Positions 1 to 11,258 of a stretch of 40,173 nt of DNA are shown here, piece by piece. The notes beneath the pieces were generated by a model. It made no database searches, was not told the origin of the DNA, and worked only from the letters and a program-made list of their open reading frames with translations. The position numbers and the translations under genes were made by a program. Positions within the stretch are counted from its first letter, which is position 1. The number at the start of each line of letters is the position of its first letter. Source of the stretch: Basidiobolus ranarum (Eukaryota > Basidiobolomycota > Basidiobolomycetes > Basidiobolales); assembly GCA_040143965.1 (NCBI GenBank), contig JASJQH010006914.1, positions 1 to 40,173 on the forward strand. The letters are read 5' to 3'.

Positions 1-66
1 GAGATTTTCCGTAAGGCTGATGCTGACCTTGGTGCCCGAGTTGCCAAGGGTTTAAATTTAGATTAA
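1..66 (+). CDS. Catalase, C-terminal end (partial, cut by window start)
   Basis: Frame 1 from the first base reads 21 residues and stops at TAA 64-66. The peptide contains ADADLGARVAKGLNLD, which resembles the C-terminal helix of heme catalases (typically ...DxDLGxRVAxGLGL). Catalase dismutates hydrogen peroxide, usually in peroxisomes or cytosol. Nothing of the heme domain lies in the window, so the assignment rests on this short tail alone. No canonical peroxisomal SKL-type ending is present; the last residues are NLD. Downstream is gene-poor DNA. Confidence 0.6.
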   Translation, partial: EIFRKADADLGARVAKGLNLD

Positions 67-544
67 TAGTTAAATATTTTTAAAGTCAATAGAACTAAGT
101 CAATAAACCCTCTATTAAACCACCACTACTTCCTTTATCTCTTCTATTTAATAATAACTAGTTATTTCCGCCATGCTTAAATTTGTCACGTGATTGTAAA
201 GATGTAATTGAAACGATCATTATCAGAGCCAGACAGCGCTTCAATTTTACCTTCAATGTTGCGATGAAATATACTTTCACCATTTTATTCAGAAACAAGC
301 AAAATGGGAAATAGATAGCAACTTTATATATTAAACTTATCTATATGGTAAACACTCCTCAGGTGAGTTCGGGCCTAAGCTTATCTATATGGTTAACCCA
401 GGTGATCCTTGAGTGTATGGGATCCGGTCACCTTTTTGAATAGTCATGGTGAATACAATTATCATTTATATTTCGACTTATTGCAGCAATATTACTAATG
501 CCACAGCTTAGTAAGTCAATTAACTATCAGTAACCAGTTCAATT

Positions 545-1255
545 TATTTGGAAGCCACATTTTTAAAGCAGACATCCTCTTTCTCTCTAAACATCGTTAC
601 TTTTTTTATTACTAAGCACCAATCACCTTGATATCCTGACCTATTTCAGTATATCACCACTAAACATCCCTTTTATGGGCACTCTGAGCATTATATTGGT
701 TGGTTAATTGAGATGGATTTGGTAAATAGATAAGGATTTGGTTAATGGATATGGATTTCGTTATTGGAGGTTGACTTGGTTAATGGGGATGGATTTAGTA
801 AATGATTTACCTTGATTCTCACACTATCAATCTGACTACCATTTCAATTATCCACAAGTTGGTTGGTCAATGGAGATCACTTAATTGAGATTCGCATACA
901 ATCAATTTGATTCAAAACCTACACACTTCCAATCAATTCAATTAATCAATACGTGTGATATGAACCATCCTTATTTCATTAGCTAATCCTGAGCCTAAAA
1001 TTAACGCACAAAGTACAATACCTATGGATTATCAATTTGCAAGTAATGCGTGAACTTTACATACCTTTTTATGTAATTGATATCGCTATTTCGCCAGAGG
1101 TTTGGACCAACTCAAGTTCTAGGTCAAGGTCCAGAGCCCATGCATTTAATTTGTGAAATATTAATGATCAGGGTCAAGTATAGCATACTAACATTAGACA
1201 ATCTCTAGAACAAACCCGTTTTGAAATGTTGATTATAGATGAAGAGATTTGTATA
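545..1255 (+). repeat. Diverged direct repeat, copy A
   Basis: Long blocks match copy B at about 5688-6605 in the same order. Examples are CTCTCTAAACATCGTTAC (both copies), CAAAGTACAATACCTAT, AGAGCCCATGCATTT and ACTAACATTAGACAATCTC. Identity by eye is high within blocks, with indels between them. The copies lie about 5.1 kb apart and flank the decayed coding region at 1428-4030. No terminal TG...CA or target-site duplication was seen, so calling them LTRs is not justified. Confidence 0.65.
701..804 (+). repeat. 19-bp degenerate minisatellite, about 5 units
   Basis: Consecutive units of about 19-20 bp follow the pattern GGTTAATGGATATGGATTT: 701-720, 721-739, 740-758, 759-777 (most diverged) and 778-796, plus a partial unit. 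The array lies inside copy A of the direct repeat and is mostly missing from copy B. Confidence 0.65.
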
Positions 1256-1427
1256 CAGCAGTGCAACTTTGAATCAATTAGTAGAATACCCAAGCTGATT
1301 ACAAGGGTTGTTGAATTGTTGGTATACACCTTTATCTTGTATCACTTACAAGGGTTATTCAATTGTTGATCTTCGCTTATTCTGGATGAAAGTACCCCAG
1401 TGATGGGTACTTTTCTTTTTCTTTATG

Positions 1428-4030
1428 TTAAAGAAACATGGAGCGATCAACTGCATCTTTGACAATATCATGGCAAATCATTCCATTAGCATAGGCCGTG
1501 GTAGCAGCCTTACTACGCAAATCTGTCTCAGGTGATATAGCCACTTGTGATATGGTTCGACTAGATGTGCTAACTGTTGTGTAAAATTGAGTACAGTAGC
1601 CCATGTATCCTGCTGTTTGTAATGTAAACTTCCAGTCCAAAAATATTGCAACATATAGAATCTAAATTTGCAAGTAGCCTTACTAATAGAATGGAAATCG
1701 TAATCAAAGTTATTTGCTGTCATGATATGCTTTCTGATAAGGGTTGATGGCCATTGAGGAGCACAATCACAGCATCCGGATCTGGCAAATGTAGCACTCA
1801 AATCCTTCTGCAAGCATTAACACGGTGGAATCATACATGGCTGGATGGTTAATCATATAATAAATATTTGGTCAAAATGCCTTGTTGGAGAACTCATCAT
1901 TGGAATTGGGTAAAGGAGCCATTGGGATTAGGTAATCACAAGAGATGCGAATTCGCCATTTGTTGATCGTTGGGGGCAGTGATATGGTCTACAGCCAAAC
2001 TCTAGATATTCAACATACTCTATATTCTCTTCTATGCTCAAAGCCTCCAATAAACGCTCGACATCTTTCACATTCTTTTATGTATCTTATCTTCTATTTG
2101 ATTATGTGCTTCCTGTTTAATGGAGGTATTCCGCATGTGTCCAAGACAGATCCAGTGAAGACTACCCACGATTACATTGTTGATTTTAAAGATACCGCAA
2201 ATAATGGTGATTTCGATCATCTCACCTTTAAAATACTTGCTGGGCAATCCATCATTGGAGCCGGGGTGCTCTTAGGGTTAGTTAGATCAGAGATACCGAC
2301 GAAGGTGCAGATGAAGTGGTTCGCTTGTTCATTGAGCAGAAACAGTGATTGAGGTTCAAGAAAGTAAATGTCAATCTACGATTCGTCGACACTTCACCAA
2401 CAAACCATGGTTCCTTGGCGTTCTTAAGCACAATTGAATGTAAGTCAAATGCCGTCCAGGAGATGGCAAATACATCCGTACCAAACGTGACATCCACCGC
2501 TGGCTTCGCTGTACAGTTTATACCGATCCAGTTTATAAATAATTGAACATGGGTAGGCATGGTACTATTGACCGCTTGACGCGAGAAGACTGCTGAATGC
2601 AAAAGTGGTATCGTTACCAACTCCGTAACTGACAATTAATCAATATGTCAATATGCCAGAGCGTTACCAACGTAGTCTATCGTGTTCACATCAAGGTTAG
2701 GAAATGAACGGTGAGTAGTGTACTGCACAGGTTGACACTGTCACCTACCGGACGCTAATGGCGGGGATATCTTCTTCCTAATGTTATAGCATCGAAAACT
2801 TGGCATCTGCTGGCAAGTACCTAGCTCTGGTGATAAGGCACCACATGTGCAAGCATTGTTGGTGCTAATCCATAATGCATCAGCGTCCTTTGGATTGTTT
2901 AGATCTTTCTTCATTGCAAGCAGCTCCTTCGCAAAATTGATTAATTTTGCTGTGCAATGTGGTAGCTTGGCGAAGAAATCAGTATAGTTGACACCCTATC
3001 ATCCATGTGCTGGAGTGAGATTGACAGTGGTACCGGAAGTTCCGAGGCATGAACCAACGAGCGATTCAGAACTGGCGAAGAATAAGGATTCTTTGAGCAC
3101 AGGTTAGCCCACTTGTGCATCAAGTCAGAATTTGTTTCACCATCACCAAGTAGATAAAACATCTCAGATGCCAGTGTAACTCCGCGATGGAAATAAGTGA
3201 TTTGCACTTGTTAGACAGGATCACTTGGATTTGTCCATTGCATATAAAGTCCTTCAGGATACTGATCTTAGTCCCCCAAAACAAAGTCGTCGAGAGTCAA
3301 ATCTGAATGAGTGACAGCAAGAGGAACGCTAGCGTCGTTACTCGCAATAAACCATTGTTTGTCTTCAAGTCTGGCTCTCCCGGCCAACAGTAACTACTAC
3401 ATTAACAGCTCAGCCAAGGATGCTCTCATATTCTCCGGGTTTATGAAATTAGAAGCATTATTTTGGCTCTTATACACGAACTGAAAATGAAACGATATGA
3501 CAGGCGTGATATTGTCGATAGCAGAGAGAGCACCATCATGATACAAATCCATCACTTCATCTAAAGTCTGAATATTTTCAGGATACTCTTTTCAATTTGC
3601 AAATGGGTATCAACGTACTGATATAGATCTGTGTTGATAAATCCGCCACTATGGGAGCTCTTAGGTTAACGGATCAATCTATAGTACCCCCGAAATTTAT
3701 GCTCCTTTGCATTTGATATCTACTATTAATGTTGGTACCTTTATTAGTATAGGCAACCCAATCACTAGTGCCACAGAGTAGTAAAATACTATCGCGCTCA
3801 CTGTCGTGATATAGTTTACGATATTGTAAACTATTGTTAATCTCTTGGATCTCCCAATAGCCTAGATAATTGCTCTGTTTAGTATATCTTCCAGGAGTAG
3901 CTCTCTTACTGGTAAAAATACAAGTAGATCCAGAACAGTTGGAATCACTTGGTCAGAAATATCTGCCATAATTAGTTGCTTCCAGTAACATCTTATTGGA
4001 ACCTATTCCAGCTTTAGTAATCATAGTTAG
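1428..4030 (-). pseudogene. Decayed minus-strand coding region, family not recognised
   Basis: Read on the minus strand, one protein-like frame can be followed from about 4019 to 1428 with stops and frameshifts. A segment from about 4019 to 3682 is open except for one TGA. A frameshift joins a piece near 3650-3590 to a frame that runs from about 3587 to 2941 with four in-frame stops (two adjacent near 3405, one near 3270, one near 3210). Further pieces lie at about 2730-2282, and the C-terminal piece 1640-1428 ends VKDAVDRSMFL. Recognisable stretches such as HSDLTLDDFVLGD and YFHRGVTLASEMFYLLGDGE look like real protein. The original product was probably about 800 residues, beta-rich and soluble. 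I do not recognise the family. An endogenised fungal-virus capsid-like protein is one possibility, but no polymerase motif is nearby and this is only a guess. Confidence 0.6.
1945..2352 (+). other. Open frame antisense to the decayed region (135 codons), doubtful
   Basis: An uninterrupted plus-strand frame starts with ATG and has a hydrophobic stretch near residues 47-59 (YLIFYLIMCFLF). It overlaps the weakest part of the minus-strand relic, where all three minus frames contain stops. It may be chance, or an inverted fragment of another decayed gene. No family is recognised, and there is no promoter or intron evidence. Confidence 0.2.
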
Positions 4031-4761
4031 AGTATTCAGGTTTACTCAAGTGGGATAAAAGCTTAGAATCTAGATATTGATATCCCATTGTCTATGAAGA
4101 ACATGCACCATCCACCACTAATAGTATAAGGTCTAGACAAGCATTCAACTCGGCAGCCGGGAAGTTGTCGATTGAATGTTTTAATGATGAGTGTATAGAG
4201 TACCATCACCATCTATAACAGAATTAGAGACTCTAGTTACTACGTGGTTCAGTCTGTGTAGGCACTGTGATCTCTCTATCATATATTTATATGCAGAAAA
4301 ACTCATCATTGGCTAGGTTAGAGGATTTGTTGATTCTAGATTGTGCTTAGGGTAAGTCATTAAGACTGGGAGATTAGGTCGCAAACAACACGAGACAAAT
4401 GTTTCGTACCAGCGCAAGCATTGATAGAATGCAGGATTAAGAAAAGAGCAAGTATAAAAAGGGAGTTTCCCGAAAATAACTAACGTACAGCTTATTTAGT
4501 ATCATCTAGAACTACAAAAGGACTGTTACAGACAATACACACTGACAATATAAATAATAGCACACTTTTGGAGATCGCTATCTGAATGCAAATAAAACCT
4601 CGCGAAAGATTTGGATGAAAACAAAATAGCCATGTAATAGCTATATTCTAACTCCAATTAACACGATAAAACCTAAAACGGAAGGAATGGAGTACGAATT
4701 AATTATAGATTGATGGATTGAAAATGGAAATGTGATTATTAATCGAACCCAATACTTAGTA

Positions 4762-4830
4762 GTGACCTGGACAGGATTTGAACATAACACTTTGTCTGGA
4801 CTGGAATTGACTTCAGCTTAAGAAGAGATA
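4762..4830 (-). other. Possible degenerate tRNA-like sequence
   Basis: On the minus strand there is a T-arm-like element GTTCAAATCC followed by an acceptor-like TGTCCAGGTCAC, and upstream a D-arm-like TTAAGCTGAAGTC. The T-stem does not pair properly and no matching 5' acceptor strand is visible. It is at best a tRNA pseudogene or a piece of a tRNA-derived element. Confidence 0.25.
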
Positions 4831-4842
4831 GGTTTGCATATA

Positions 4843-4914
4843 CAGCAATACAACAAAACACAGCAATACAACAAAACACAGCAATACAATACTATACAGC
4901 AATATAGTAATATA
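4843..4914 (+). repeat. 18-bp tandem repeat, 4 units
   Basis: The unit CAGCAATACAACAAAACA occurs twice perfectly (4843-4860, 4861-4878). Two decayed copies that keep CAGCAATA follow (4879-4896, 4897-4914). An AT-rich simple tail comes next. Confidence 0.85.
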
Positions 4915-5687
4915 ATAATACTCTATTGTTTGAACCTCAATTGGTCCTTCAAATCACTACTACTTATCAGAGTGAATGGCTAGTATTTTATCAGAGTGAA
5001 TGCCTCGTATTTACCCAAAATGTCATTCAATTTCGGCTCAACTAGACCATGTTATGGGTCAAGTAGTCTTAGTAACCAATCAGTCAGTTCCATTGCAAAT
5101 CTTGAATAACAGATACCGAGCAACATCGCCATTGACATGTGTGTCTAGAAGAGCCACTGCTTACATATATCTTGAATTCGGGATTATTCAGCATCATTAC
5201 AATTAGTATCAGTTCGAAAAAGAATCGATTGTATTACTGTCACTGGATTTTTATATATATTATTGAACCTTCTGTTGATAAGATGTTGCAATAAACCCTC
5301 TATAGAATTCACCAGAATTCACCATTACATCCTTTATTTCCAAGACACATTATTGTTTGCAATATAGCTAGTACTCGATTTATGAGATAAGAATGGAACA
5401 TCTTTGGGTATTTACTGTTGCAGTAAGTTTTTGGTATTGTTGCAGTAACTCCATTATCAACATACCTTAAGGACCTTACTCCTAGTCCAGGCATTACCTG
5501 CGTCAAGCTGTTCATTTGATTAAATGAAAAATCACCGTAGATATAACTTCAACCTTGCTTTTGATGTCATAGTTTTGGGACCACGAACGCATTATGAATG
5601 GATTATTTACACGGGTACAGTAAATAGCTCTCATTACAACCATATTGATGCTGCTGCAGCAGGCAATCAACTAGTCAATATCCAGGT

Positions 5688-6605
5688 CAACTGATTTGGA
5701 AGCCACAATTCTAAAACAAACAGCCTCCTTCTCTCTAAACATCGTTACTTTTCAATTACTAAGCACTAATCACCTGCCCTTATATTTGTGAAGGGACTGA
5801 TATAAGGAATTGATATACCGACCTATTTCAGCATATCACCACTAAATATTAATACATCACTAAATATCTCTTTTCTTATGATCGTTAAATTTGTTGGCTG
5901 ATTGAGATGGACTAAATTGATTGGCTGATAGCTTACCTCCAGATCGTCACAAAATCAATCTGCTGAATAAATACTTACAAACGATCTGATTAAGAATGAT
6001 GAAAACTGACACTCAATTCAACTAATCAATAGTGTAAATTACAATAATTCATACCTGACATTTTATTGAATAGGGTTAGTAAATATGGGATGAAGAACAA
6101 TAGCAACAATGGTTTCCTAAAGGTTTAAGGGGTTTGAACCAGTTTTAAGCATTGTATATTTTCCAAATATTTCTGAGATATAGCAAAATATATATCATGA
6201 TTTTAACTTTAGAAATGTGCGAGTATTTCATTCTAATATAAAGTGCTAACTCTGTGTTCTATTTCGCAACCAACAAAAGCATCCTTTGGGTAAGAACGTC
6301 TATGGATACTATGAGCTATCCTTACCTCATTAGCTAGCCTCAAGCCTAAAATAAATGCTCAAAGTACAATACCTATTTACAATCAATTTGCAAGTAATGC
6401 ATGAACCTGACATACCTATCTATGTAATCAATATCCCTACTTCATCAGAGCTTTGCATCAACCCATGTTCTAGGAGAAGTTTCAGAGCCCATGCATTTGC
6501 TTTGTGGAATATTAATGAGCAGGGTTAGGTATAGTATACTAACATTAGACAATCTCAAGAACAAAGCTATTTTGAAGTGTCGATTATAGATGAAGAGATC
6601 TATAT
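5688..6605 (+). repeat. Diverged direct repeat, copy B
   Basis: This is the partner of copy A at 545-1255, collinear over most of its length. It is longer because of insertions around 5780-5960 and 6060-6290. The shared blocks end at about 6605, shortly before the foldback element at 6650. No coding frame is supported in this interval. Confidence 0.65.
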
Positions 6606-6649
6606 ACAATTGTGTCTAAAACAGAAATTGCTAAAATCGAGGAATGTAT

Positions 6650-7130
6650 TGTTGAAATTAGCAATGCCTAAGCACCTATATAGTCATATATAGCTTAGTA
6701 CTTAGTTATCCTATATTGAACTAAGATATCATCTCAAGAGGAGTTTGCTTAGAAGTTTGAAGATATATTACTTTTTCAAACTTGCGCTAGGAGCCCCAAA
6801 CTTTGCACACGTGTTCCTGGGACCTTCCTTGACATATTCTACACGTTAGTTTGTTTACATCTTGACAAAACTATAAATGTCAACTTTCTACTCAATAAAT
6901 CAATAAGTGAAAACCACCAATTCCTCTAATTCTCCAAACCACTTCCAACAGGCTCCCAAATACTTTAACAGAAAGTTGACATTTAGAGTTTTTCAAAGCT
7001 GTAAGATAACAAATACTCCAAATGTAAATTCCAATTCAGAATAGTGAGTGATATCTTAGTGAAATATAGGATAACTAAATATTGAGCTATATAGAACTCT
7101 ATAGGTGTTTAGGCATTGCTAATTTCAACA
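6650..7130. mobile_element. Foldback/MITE-like element with about 80-bp terminal inverted repeats
   Basis: The left end 6650-6731 begins TGTTGAAATTAGCAATGCCT. It is matched in reverse complement by 7049-7130, which ends AGGCATTGCTAATTTCAACA, at roughly 85-90 percent identity by eye. A nested inner inverted repeat pairs 6868-6889 with 6970-6991 (core AAGTTGACATTT). The 481-bp element has no coding frame, so it would be non-autonomous. The target-site duplication is unclear. A partly similar block follows at about 7225-7260. Confidence 0.75.
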
Positions 7131-8954
7131 ATTTCAACAGTGATCAAATAGTTTACAGAAAAGCACATAATTTTTGATGAAAATAGTGAAAAGTTAAAAT
7201 TGTAGTGTTTTAATATTTCACATACCAAATGTATATTCCAATTTAGAGCTAGTGATATTTACTGAAAATACTAGCCAACTATTAATATAGTTTAGGAAAT
7301 AGTAAAGTATATGAAGAGATGGAAAACAAACATGCTAAAGATAACAAGCTTCAACATACTGAAAGCAAATTTGACTACAATAATAATAATAATTAGTAAG
7401 AGTTGAATTCAAGGTTGCGGAGAAATTAAATATAAAACAAAACCTCTAATTGGGTGGAAAGTCTTCAGAAATATTGATTTTTGGTTGTTTCCGCAATCCC
7501 TAGTGAGATGTCAGTCCAATCAAGACTACACGGCTACATACTGCTCTTGTTCTTCTTCAAGTATCTTACTTGTTGGGAGTATGCCCATGCGAGCAGGCAC
7601 ATTTACAATTGAATGCTTATAATGCTAAGAAAATATTTCAGAGTGTATTCCTAACAGTAAAGTCATCATATCAGTTGTTATCTTACTAGTGTTTCTTACG
7701 CATAAGACAGAAAAATTAGCACTTGTACCTTTCAAGAAACATTTATATTTCTGGCAAACACTATTTAGAACAATATAACTAGGCTTTTTGATTGCACGAT
7801 ACGAAATCATCTTTGCAGGAATCAACATAACTCGATCAATCTGATTAATCTAAAGCTTGCGACTACGATGGTTACTCAGAAACTGGCAAGCAGATCTCTA
7901 TTTTTAAGATTAACGCGCATCACTTTAACTCTGAATCATTGGCTGATAGAGTTATTGTTCAAGTTAGCACCTACAGCAGATTAATGACTTAACATCTACG
8001 TACAAGATAATGCATATAAATTGTTAAAAGATGACAGCACATAGGTGATAACTTGAACAACAACAACATTAAAGAGGATTTACTTGGTGATTCAATGTGT
8101 CTATTTCTTAGGCACTCGTGGTCTAGTGATTTGATTACTCGTTATTAGCACATATTGTATTCTATATGTGTACTGTCGTTTATACCAACCTTTGCACCTG
8201 TATCTTCCGTTAATCTGGATTTCCATTCACTAATGTAGTGATTATGTGATTTTCGGAATTCAGCATGCGCTACCTCAGTGTTTCGAGATGTGGCAAAGCA
8301 TTATTTGCAGGCATCTTAACAAATCAAAATAGAGGGAACCATATCGATATTTCTATTGAAGTCCTCTATGTTTGAATATAGCCCTATATATCCCCAATCG
8401 AGGAAGTAATTACTGATATTGTGAGCATTTCATTGTGCACATTGGGCAAACTCTGATCCCGTCATGGTATCAAAGGCGATGGTAATATACCCTAGTGTCT
8501 TGTGAGAACTGGAAGTTTCCAAATATAGAAATGCTCTAGAAAAACCCCATATATAGATGAAACTATGGTTTAACCTTATACTCAGACAATGATCCAGTCA
8601 TTAATTCAGTTGCATGATTGCATATCGATAAGAGTAAAGAAATGGTAATATATAATGGCTATCAATACGGAGACACGGAAACTGCCATATTAGGAAGACT
8701 TCGAGAATTAATTCTTTGTTGGTTCAAGGAAGAGCTCCAACTAGCAGCTTTTAGAATAATAATGCTGTATAAATGGTAACAAACACATGCGTCTCTTCGA
8801 CCAAATTTGGATGGTTATAGCTCATTTGATGTACACTTGGTTCGTTAAATAAATTACTTCCAAGTTGAAACTCTACGGTTTATTATTTCGTTATGATATC
8901 AAACACGTATATTTCCGGTGTTGAATTGGTTTTCCTTTGATTTCAAACCATATC
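7131..8954. other. Gene-free stretch with a faint coding relic
   Basis: No intact gene is seen. On the minus strand about 8510-8325 reads as decayed protein (a frame with ITIAFDTMTGSEF, an in-frame stop, then ISNYFLDWGYIGLYSNIEDF), in the same style as the relic at 1428-4030. A 67-codon minus frame at 7625-7828 and a 45-codon plus frame near 8642 are open but not recognised. Confidence 0.45.
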
Positions 8955-10656
8955 CTAAACTTTAATTTCGTTTGATTCTTCTTCTAACTCTCCCTTCTTT
9001 ATACTTTCTTTGGCCAGTACTGATCTTACCCAGAATGATTCGATCCATGTCACCAGGGCAAAGAGGGCTAGCACATTCCATACTAAATGGCTATTCAGTG
9101 GAAATGGCAGTGATGATTTAATTGAATTAGAAAGTAAAACACCACCCAGGGCAGGACCAATAGCTCTTGTCAGCGAAACTACTGCCTGTGAATATCTAGA
9201 ATATACATCATATTAATAAAATATCCAGTTTAAGATTGTTACTCTGTGTTGCTTACCCGTTGACTGCTCCCAAAGTTTCCTTAGATGGACAAACATCTGT
9301 GAGCAATATGGAGGTTGCGGTGAAGCATATTGGGGAGCATATAACCTTCGTAATTAGGCAAAGACCAATTCCAGCCCAAACTCCTACCCACACCCAGTTG
9401 TAAGTGCTGGTATCGGTGGTTTGAAATTGGTTTGCATAGCGAGCTAGGTCAGCTATGAAAGGTTGCAAGAAATAAAAAGGAATGTATACGAAAAGCACAA
9501 CCATATAGCACTTGAGGTCACCATAACGTCTTTGAAGTGGTGGGTATATTATAAGTTGTACGATGGGTGTCAGAATCCCTACGACAGCTAGGGTAATACT
9601 GATTTTCTGCTGATCTAAACCAAGACCGTATTGGCTAGAAGGCGCCGCTGTCCATAGGTTATATAACTCGTCCCATGTCACGTTCTGTAGAGAGAAAAGT
9701 ACATAGGATAATACAACTACATGGACTGGCTTAGTAAGGGAAGATAGAAATCCAAATTTGAATCGCTTTGAGGTTGTTTTCACACTTTCATCACTTGTTG
9801 AACAAGACTCTGAAACAGTATAAACGGAATTTTCTTGCTTCGTTTCTGTTTGATTGGATTGTTTCTTCACTTTCTTCGCCAAGGTTTCTTCCAAGTATAT
9901 TGCTCCAAAGATGGATCCAGCTAAACTAATACAGGCACCTATTGCGCATGGTAGAAAGTATGGATATCGAATTAAAAATTCATTTCCACCAAATATCGAA
10001 GGGTATTGAGAGGCAGGTTCTGATAAAAGACCACCTAATAGGGGGCCCACTACACTGCCAACCCCCCAAACAAGTGGCAATAACGTGAAAGCCTTTGCAC
10101 GATTGGTGTCATCCGTTATCTCGGCCAATAAAGACTTTATAACACCAATGTTACCGTTTAGTATCCCTGCTAATGAGCGACTAAGGATGGCCATCACATA
10201 GCTCCGACTTAACCCAAACAGTAATATACCAACAGTACTCCCAAGCAAGCCCATTAATATAACTGGCTTGCGGCCAATTCGATCTGACAATATACCCCAA
10301 GGAATGCCTAGTGAATAAGTAAATTAGAACCAAAAAAGATCAACTCGTGAGCTTATGTGCAATCGTTACCACTAATGAATTGGGCAATTGCAAATGATGC
10401 TGCAATCAAGCCTGCAAAAGAGCTTACATCCTCTTCACTTTCACCTACATTCATCCACTTGACCATCTAGTAGAGAAAGCAAGACTCAGAAAAAGTTGAT
10501 CTACGCAAATAACTTTATATATCACACCTTATACATGAATGGAAATAATATGGTGTAGTTGATCGGCTCAGCAAGTCTGACTAGACAGAGAATAATAAGC
10601 TGCCTCATGGGCAACGGGGTGATGGTTTCTGTAGTAGAAGGCGAACTGATACTCAT
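8955..10656 (-). CDS. MFS transporter, ZIF-like/TetA-like class (12 TM)
   Basis: The four-exon model is 10656-10528, 10466-10370, 10307-9257 and 9195-8955, giving 505 residues. All joins keep frame and restore family sequence (IAQFISGIPWGILSDRIGRK; LGAVNGYSQAVVSLTRAIGP). The start at 10656 gives a short N-terminus followed by the first membrane helix. The loop 2-3 motif GILSDRIGRKP is the classic MFS motif A. A long Ser/Thr-rich cytosolic loop separates the two halves. The protein should be a proton-coupled exporter in plasma or vacuolar membrane. It resembles the fungal YCR023C-type and plant ZIFL families; plant ZIFL members include nicotianamine and phytosiderophore effluxers. It is transcribed away from the nicotianamine synthase gene, which suggests an export role for that product. 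The substrate is inferred, not shown. Confidence 0.9.
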
Positions 10657-11258
10657 CGTCAAAGCTAATATGGAATACTGGCAAGCAATGGTGAGCTAGT
10701 TATGTTTATTTTATAGCACGCTACATAGTTCGGAAATAGAACACCAATTATGATAGGTTTACGATTAGCATGGGGCTGTGCCATGGCATATCGGGTATAA
10801 GCTAGCTTGTAATAAATATACGATAGTCCTACCAGAACTAAAACTTACGTTTCAACCAAATCAGTGACAACTCATCGATTATGGGTAGCAATTACGACAA
10901 TAAGCGTGACCATGTTCTTTGCTTAGGTATAAAAAAAACTACCCTAACGCTGGTTTGAATCGCACATGTAATTCTTTATTTATATTATAATCCTATATGG
11001 AAACCACGATGAAGATCTAAGAGATGCACCTTTTATTAGTCTGAGAAATATTGTGGTAAAGCTATTTTAACTAGTTCCCTCGCAGAATACCCGATATCAT
11101 ACCCGACTCGAATTCTTGGTACGAATGGATTGCCCCGCTTTTGGTATTATTGTGGAGTCATCAGAGTTTGAAGAGGTAAATATTCCCATTGAGTTTCCGT
11201 CTATAAATAAGGCTGCTTCTTTTTGACTTTGTAACTCATCTCAACTACTTATCTTAAG
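10657..11258. promoter_or_regulatory. Shared divergent promoter region, MFS / nicotianamine synthase
   Basis: Two genes are transcribed outward from this 602-bp gap. On the synthase side a TATA box TATAAATA lies at 11202-11209, 50 bp before its ATG. WGATAR-like sites occur at 10751-10756 (TGATAG) and 10821-10826 (CGATAG). Fungal iron regulators of the GATA class bind such sites, but motifs this short are expected by chance, so regulation by iron is only a suggestion. Confidence 0.5.
11202..11209 (+). promoter_or_regulatory. TATA box of nicotianamine synthase gene
   Basis: TATAAATA, 50 bp upstream of the start codon, within the divergent promoter gap. Confidence 0.55.

Larger units (their letters stand above)
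67..1427. other. Gene-free AT-rich stretch left of the decayed region
   Basis: I see no convincing coding sequence. It holds a short direct repeat (CTTATCTATATGGT at 338-351 and 380-393), the 19-bp minisatellite at 701-804, copy A of the long diverged direct repeat (about 545-1255), and a pair of near-identical 22-mers starting TACAAGGGTT (about 1299 and 1347). Stops are frequent in all frames. Confidence 0.6.
4031..5687. other. Gene-free stretch between relic and repeat copy B
   Basis: No coding frame is supported. It contains a tRNA-like remnant (about 4762-4830, minus) and an 18-bp tandem repeat (4843-4914). The open frames near 5000-5206 and 5309-5515 are short, low in protein-like character and unsupported. 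Confidence 0.55.

Noticed and set aside
1428-4030. Calling the relic an endogenous virus outright
   Set aside because: No polymerase motif (for example GDD context) or recognised capsid signature was found; the viral idea is kept only as a possibility.
4762-4830. A functional tRNA gene
   Set aside because: The T-stem does not pair, the 5' acceptor strand is missing and the anticodon arm is not convincing.
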